Assembly: GCF_015864665.1 (NCBI RefSeq)
Contig: NZ_JADYWU010000001.1
Span: forward strand, 1,984,001-2,048,000
Source of the DNA: Salinibacterium sp. SWN167
GTDB lineage: Bacteria; Actinomycetota; Actinomycetes; Actinomycetales; Microbacteriaceae
DNA length: 64,000 bases
Direction: 5' to 3'
The notes beneath the pieces were generated by a model. That model did not search any database and had not been told where the DNA came from. It saw only the letters and a list, made by a program, of their open reading frames with translations. Numbering within the stretch: the stretch's first letter is position 1; the number at the start of each line of letters is the position of its first letter. The position numbers were made by a program, and so were the translations under genes. Of this stretch, positions 60,071-64,000 are shown one piece after another.

Positions 60071-61654
60071 TCAGTTCGAGCTGACCCCGCACGCGGCAGC
60101 GAAGAACTCGCGTTCGTGCTCCGTCGAGGCCACGAAAGCCGTAAGCATCGCATCCCGAACTGGCGGCGCGGCATCTGCGGCGAGCGCCGTCACTATCGTG
60201 ATGGCCTGCTCCGTGGCATCCGTGAAGGCGTCATCGGCATAGGTGGTCAACCAGTCGGCGTAGGGGTGCTCGGCGTGCGCGAGCGGGTGCAGGCGCGATC
60301 CGACGTCGTGGTACACCCAGAAGCAGGGCAGTAGAGCGGCAGCGAGCACGGCGTAGTCACCACGGGCAGCAGTTGCCAGCAGGTGGTTGAGGTACCCGGT
60401 GGTGGTGGCACTGGGCGAAGCAGCAAATACCTCACCGGAAGGAGACCACGACTCGTGCAATTGCAGCTCCGTCACGATGCAGCCCTCAGCGCTCGACGCC
60501 CAGAAGGCTTGTTCCGCAGCGGTGGGTGCCAGTCGGGCGGCTTCGGCGAGCGCCCGCGCATAATCGCGCAGGTAGAGCGCATCCTGAGCCAGGTACCAGA
60601 CGAAGTCGCCTCGCTCGAGGGATCCATCCCCCAGCGCCCGCACAAACTCGCCGTTGTCGATCTGAGCGCGGATGTCCGCAATCTCAGCCCACCAGTGCTC
60701 CCGCACCTCTGCCGCCGTTGGCGCCGTCTCTCCGCCCCCACGAGCCCACAGCCCCGCAAAGTGGTTGATGGGCCCATGCCCGCGCCCTACCTGCAGCGCT
60801 GCACCGGCACGAATGCTCTCGCTCAACCACCGCTTCGACTCCCCCACAGCGGAGGCCCAATCCCCGGTCGCCGCAATGCGTGTAGCCAGCGCACTCGACA
60901 GCGAACAGCCCGTTCCGTGCGTGTTCGTCGTCTCTAGGCGGATGCCGGCAAACTCAGTCACGACCGGTACGTTCCCGAAACGAGCATCCACGAGCGCATC
61001 CGGAGCCTCAGCCCCACTCAAGTGGCCGCCCTTGGCTAGTACGCGCACCCCGTAGGAGGCAGAGACTCGCCCCGCCTGCGCCAGCACCTCGTCCCAGGTC
61101 TCGGCAGCAGGCTCTCCCGCGATGATCGCGAGCTCAGGGATGTTCGGTGTCACCAGATCGCTGACCCGTACGAGTTCGCGCAGTGCCAGCTCGGCTTCGG
61201 TATCCAGCAGGCGATCCCCACTCGTGGCGACCATCACCGGGTCGAGCACCACGAGCGGCGGCTTCACCCGCGCCAGCCACTCCTGCACGACAGCCACGAC
61301 CTCGGGAGTGCCGAGCATCCCAATCTTCACCGCGTCAATCGTGACGTCGTCGCTGACGGTATCCAACTGTTGTTTCAGAAACGAGGCCGGCGGCACATGC
61401 ACACCGCTCACGCCCTGCGTGTTCTGCGCGGTCAGCGCCGTAATGGCCGCCATGCCGTAGCCGCCATTGGCCGCAATCGACTTGAGGTCAGCTTGGATGC
61501 CGGCCCCACCCGAGGGGTCGCTCCCGGCGATGCTCAGTACCCGCGGCACGCGCACCCTGCTCACGCCAGCACCAGCACTGGTACTCGCACCCGCACTCGT
61601 CCCAACGCCTGAACTCACACTCACGTTCTCTCCCTTACCCGTAACTTCACTCAC
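60071..61654 (-). CDS. thiD: Bifunctional ThiD-TenA: HMP/HMP-P kinase plus thiaminase II-type domain
   Basis: A 527-residue fusion. The first 270 residues after a low-complexity Ser/Gly/Ala leader are ThiD: SIAGSDPSGGAGIQADLKSI, DPVMVATSGDRLLD and the anion-hole NTHGTGCSLSSALA; it phosphorylates hydroxymethylpyrimidine twice. The remaining part, from about residue 310, is a TenA/thiaminase II domain (WYLAQDALYLRDYARALAEA, LLPCFWVYHDVG, YADWLTTYADDAF) that salvages pyrimidine from degraded thiamine. It starts at a GTG (61654) overlapping the thiE stop (GTGA). The fusion is common in actinobacteria. Confidence 0.93.
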   Translation of the reverse strand: MSEVTGKGENVSVSSGVGTSAGASTSAGAGVSRVRVPRVLSIAGSDPSGGAGIQADLKSIAANGGYGMAAITALTAQNTQGVSGVHVPPASFLKQQLDTVSDDVTIDAVKIGMLGTPEVVAVVQEWLARVKPPLVVLDPVMVATSGDRLLDTEAELALRELVRVSDLVTPNIPELAIIAGEPAAETWDEVLAQAGRVSASYGVRVLAKGGHLSGAEAPDALVDARFGNVPVVTEFAGIRLETTNTHGTGCSLSSALATRIAATGDWASAVGESKRWLSESIRAGAALQVGRGHGPINHFAGLWARGGGETAPTAAEVREHWWAEIADIRAQIDNGEFVRALGDGSLERGDFVWYLAQDALYLRDYARALAEAARLAPTAAEQAFWASSAEGCIVTELQLHESWSPSGEVFAASPSATTTGYLNHLLATAARGDYAVLAAALLPCFWVYHDVGSRLHPLAHAEHPYADWLTTYADDAFTDATEQAITIVTALAADAAPPVRDAMLTAFVASTEHEREFFAAACGVSSN

Positions 61655-62334
61655 GCCGTCTCCCCCGATCGAACTCCAGCCCACGCTGCGGCGAGCGCCC
61701 GTGCCGCTTCTCGCGGGTCAGCAGCTCCACAGATAGCGGACACCACAGCAGCACCGTCCGCGCCGGCTGCCCGCAACAACGGAAGATCCTCAAGCCCAAT
61801 ACCGCCAATAGCAACAGTCGGCAGCTTGCTGACTGCGATGAGTTCAGCCATGCTGGCGTGCCCCAGAGCATCCGGAGCATCCTGTTTGGTCGTCGTGGGG
61901 TTCAGCGCGCCGATACCGACGTAGTCGACCCCGGCAGAGCGCACCCCCGCCGCAAACAGCTGATCCTCGGTAGAGGCGCTCAACCCGACAATGGCATCCG
62001 GCCCGACAAGAGCTCGAACGGATGACACCGGCAAGTCGTTCTGCCCCACATGCACTCCGGCCACTTTGGCGCCCATTTCGCGGGCCGCCAGGTACACGTC
62101 GACGCGGTCATTAACGAGCACGGGCACTTTTCGGGCCACAGCGGTGGAGACCCGCAAGACGATGTCGAGAAATTCGTGGGCGGGAGTGTCCTTCTCGCGA
62201 ATCTGAACGACAGTGACTCCCCCGGCGACGGCCTCATAGACGAGGTCGACAAGGTCGTGTCCGGCCGCGCGAGCCTGAGCCGAGTCCGTCACGAGATAGG
62301 TGGAGAGGTCGAAGTCGTTCCGCACGCCGCTCAC
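61651..62334 (-). CDS. thiE: Thiamine phosphate synthase
   Basis: A 227-residue (beta/alpha)8 Thi[43 protein letters not shown], the diphosphate site [16 protein letters not shown] and [12 protein letters not shown]. It couples HMP-diphosphate and thiazole phosphate to make thiamine phosphate. The GTG start at 62334 overlaps the thiM stop and its own stop overlaps thiD, so the three genes are tightly coupled. Confidence 0.94.
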   Translation of the reverse strand: MSGVRNDFDLSTYLVTDSAQARAAGHDLVDLVYEAVAGGVTVVQIREKDTPAHEFLDIVLRVSTAVARKVPVLVNDRVDVYLAAREMGAKVAGVHVGQNDLPVSSVRALVGPDAIVGLSASTEDQLFAAGVRSAGVDYVGIGALNPTTTKQDAPDALGHASMAELIAVSKLPTVAIGGIGLEDLPLLRAAGADGAAVVSAICGAADPREAARALAAAWAGVRSGETA

Positions 62335-63140
62335 GCGATCACCGCCCGTTCTGCAATATCGTCCACCGAGACTTCGTTCAGGGCATCCAACAGCGCTACC
62401 GCGAAGCTTCCCGGCAGTGCCGAACGCTCCGCAGCGAGATCGGCCGCTACCGTGTACACGCTTGTCGCTGCGACCGCCGCCGTCAACGCATCCGGAGTCA
62501 CCGCCGCAAACGCCGCCATGATTGCACCCAGTGCACAGCCACCACCGGTGACCTTCGTCAGCACCGGATGCCCGTTCGTCAGTCGCACAACGCTCACGCC
62601 ATCGGTCACAAGGTCGGTCGCTCCCGAGACTGCGACGGCACCGCCAGTCACCCGCGCCAGCATCTGAGCGGCAGTGAGTGCGGCATCCACGGTGCTCGTA
62701 CTATCGACACCACGGCCGCCAGCACCGAGCTCGGCGAGCGCCAGAATCTCTGAGGCGTTGCCCCGCACGATGGAGGGCCCGAGGTCACGCAGGCGATACG
62801 CGAGCGGTGTGCGCACTGGCAGAGCCCCGATAGCGACCGGGTCGAGCACCCACGGCGTTCCGGCAGCGTTGGCGGCCGGCGCAGCTTCAAGGGCTGCAGC
62901 GCGCTGCTCCTCTCGACAGGTCCCCAGGTTGATCAGCACCCCAGAGGCAACCCCGGCAAATATGCCCGCTTCGTCCGGGATATCCACCATGGCCGGCGCA
63001 GCTCCCACGGCAAGCAGCGCATTGGCGGTGAAGCCCACCACCACACTATTGGTGATGCACTGCACGAGAGGCGACGTCGATCTCACCGCCTCGAGCGCGT
63101 CTTGAGTGGCGGTCAAAAAGTTTGGTGGCGTACGCGACAT
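62331..63140 (-). CDS. thiM: Hydroxyethylthiazole kinase
   Basis: A 269-residue Thi[23 protein letters not shown] at the N-terminus, [15 protein letters not shown]-type [10 protein letters not shown], and the C-terminal kinase anion hole [15 protein letters not shown]. It phosphorylates the thiazole alcohol for thiamine salvage. Two ATGs are in frame: 63149 and 63140. The second is chosen since AGGGA (63149-63153) then sits eight bases upstream, whereas the first lies inside the riboswitch itself. First gene of a riboswitch-controlled operon. Confidence 0.94.
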   Translation of the reverse strand: MSRTPPNFLTATQDALEAVRSTSPLVQCITNSVVVGFTANALLAVGAAPAMVDIPDEAGIFAGVASGVLINLGTCREEQRAAALEAAPAANAAGTPWVLDPVAIGALPVRTPLAYRLRDLGPSIVRGNASEILALAELGAGGRGVDSTSTVDAALTAAQMLARVTGGAVAVSGATDLVTDGVSVVRLTNGHPVLTKVTGGGCALGAIMAAFAAVTPDALTAAVAATSVYTVAADLAAERSALPGSFAVALLDALNEVSVDDIAERAVIA

Positions 63141-63144
63141 GCAC

Positions 63145-63217
63145 GACATCCCTTCGCTAGTTCTAACTAGATCAGGTTCGACGGGTGTGTTCTCAGCCCC
63201 GCAGGGCACCCCGTGTC
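63145..63217 (-). promoter_or_regulatory. TPP riboswitch (THI element)
   Basis: On the minus strand the conserved THI-box elements appear in order: CGGGGTGCCC, GGGGCTGAGAA, ACCCGTCGAACCTGATCT, then the variable hairpin CTAGTTAGAACTAG and GCGAAGGGA, flanked by the P1 pair GACA/TGTC. The AGGGA that serves as ribosome-binding site for thiM is part of the aptamer 3' end, so TPP binding should block translation start, as in E. coli thiM. Confidence 0.95.
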
Positions 63218-63491
63218 ACAAGTTGTGCCTCCAACATAGCGCTTCCCGCAGCTGCTCGGGCAGTCGTCGTGCGGCCCACCCTTGTGGACCACTTCTCGCT
63301 CGCGCAGGGCCTGCTCGTACCCCACTTCTCCCCCACCGCGAGCCGGTTTGCCGCCGACTCCGAGCAATCGGGATTATTTTGCTGTCGGATGTCGTTGCAC
63401 TGAGCAACAATAAAGACGACGACTGATTTGTGCGCCCATAGTTATCCCGGCTGCTGCTTCGTCCTACCGCTTCACACACGACAGGATTTTC

Positions 63492-64000
63492 ATGACTAGC
63501 ACCGCGCCGATTACCGGCAGCATTCCCCTCGCTCCCCCCGGAGCGAGCCTGTCAGCGGGCGAGGTCGACAACAGCGGCCGCAACCGTCTCGTTATCGCGC
63601 TCATGCTCGCGGCAACCTTCGTGGTCTTCCTCAACGAGACATCGCTTGTCGTGGCTATCCCCCGCATCATGGAAGACCTCAACATCGAGCCAAGCACTGC
63701 TCAGTGGTTGTCGACGTCGTTCATGCTCACGATGGCGGTAGTGATTCCGATTACCGGATTCCTCATCCAACGCTTCACGACCCGCAGCATCTTCATCGCC
63801 GCGATGTCCCTCTTCACCGCCGGCACTCTGTTGGGAGCTATTGCGCCGACGTTCTTCATCCTCATTGTCGGACGCGTCATCCAGGCCTCCGGTACCGCGA
63901 TCATGCTGCCGCTGCTCATGACCACCGTCATGACTCTCGTGCCCCCGGCTACCCGCGGTAAAACGATGGGTAACGTGTCCATCGTCATGTCGATGGCTCC
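63492..64000 (+). CDS. MFS drug exporter, DHA2 (EmrB/QacA) type (partial)
   Basis: The first 169 residues of a major facilitator transporter; the gene runs off the right end. A soluble N-terminus of about 30 residues precedes helix 1 (LVIALMLAATFVVFLNETSLVVAIP, an EmrB-type motif with the NE pair in place of D), helix 2 (STSFMLTMAVVIPITGFL), the loop 2-3 motif QRFTTRSIFIAA and helix 4 with GRVIQASGTAIMLPL (motif B). AGGA lies seven bases before the ATG. It is divergent from the thiamine operon with about 270 bases between, and is probably a proton-coupled multidrug exporter. Confidence 0.92.
   Translation, partial: MTSTAPITGSIPLAPPGASLSAGEVDNSGRNRLVIALMLAATFVVFLNETSLVVAIPRIMEDLNIEPSTAQWLSTSFMLTMAVVIPITGFLIQRFTTRSIFIAAMSLFTAGTLLGAIAPTFFILIVGRVIQASGTAIMLPLLMTTVMTLVPPATRGKTMGNVSIVMSMA

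Overview
The window is high-GC DNA from an actinobacterium, most likely a member of the Microbacteriaceae. This is inferred from GC-rich codon use, the frequent ggatgc/gcatcc motif, a fused ThiD-TenA, an OleA/OleBC/OleD cluster and several actinobacterial DUF families. There is one tRNA gene (Pro, anticodon GGG), no rRNA and no CRISPR array. Most of the window is ordinary chromosome packed with short operons; accessory DNA lies at roughly 33.4-37.8 kb and 43.9-59.9 kb.

Left part (1-22 kb): the end of an ABC exporter; an M23 peptidase/ASCH/RimK run with a divergent RimB-type protease; an operon like the Bacillus YdjG-H-I membrane-stress genes (SPFH protein, zinc-ribbon membrane protein, small membrane protein); a secreted GH5 glycosidase; a baeRF (eRF1-like) protein; an SDR/TetR divergent pair with a clear palindromic operator; a LuxR response regulator coupled to a FUSC exporter; CsbD and a small membrane protein; a beta-carbonic anhydrase; a tyrosine phosphatase; an FHA protein with a small partner; and DUF4395 plus thioredoxin.

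Catabolic block (22.1-30.7 kb): an SDR with altered catalytic residues, a hydantoinase/dihydroorotase-type amidohydrolase, a DapA-like lyase with altered active-site motifs, a cytosine-deaminase-like amidohydrolase, a complete polar-amino-acid-type ABC importer and a divergent FadR-type GntR regulator. Together they look like a substrate-inducible pathway that imports and opens a small nitrogen-containing ring; the substrate is unknown.

Middle (30.9-43.9 kb): ThrE exporter, DUF368 transporter, a decayed CobW/G3E GTPase fragment, a DUF4145 protein, a two-gene unit of a PLD-like membrane protein coupled to a MazF/PemK-type protein, the truncated copy of a duplicated LuxR/lipoprotein locus, and the long-chain olefin cluster oleA-oleBC-oleD followed by an MpaB-family oxygenase.

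Accessory right part (43.9-59.9 kb): an orphan protein with a calcium-loop-like motif, the intact copy of the LuxR/lipoprotein locus, and a translationally coupled SNF2/RapA-type helicase plus sacsin-like GHKL ATPase pair, which is the best candidate here for an undescribed defence system. Next comes a roughly 4-kb island between imperfect direct repeats that end in the tRNA-Pro 3' region; it holds a PD-(D/E)XK nuclease, an IS3 remnant and gene debris. The window ends with a TPP-riboswitch-controlled thiM-thiE-thiD/tenA operon and the start of an MFS drug exporter.
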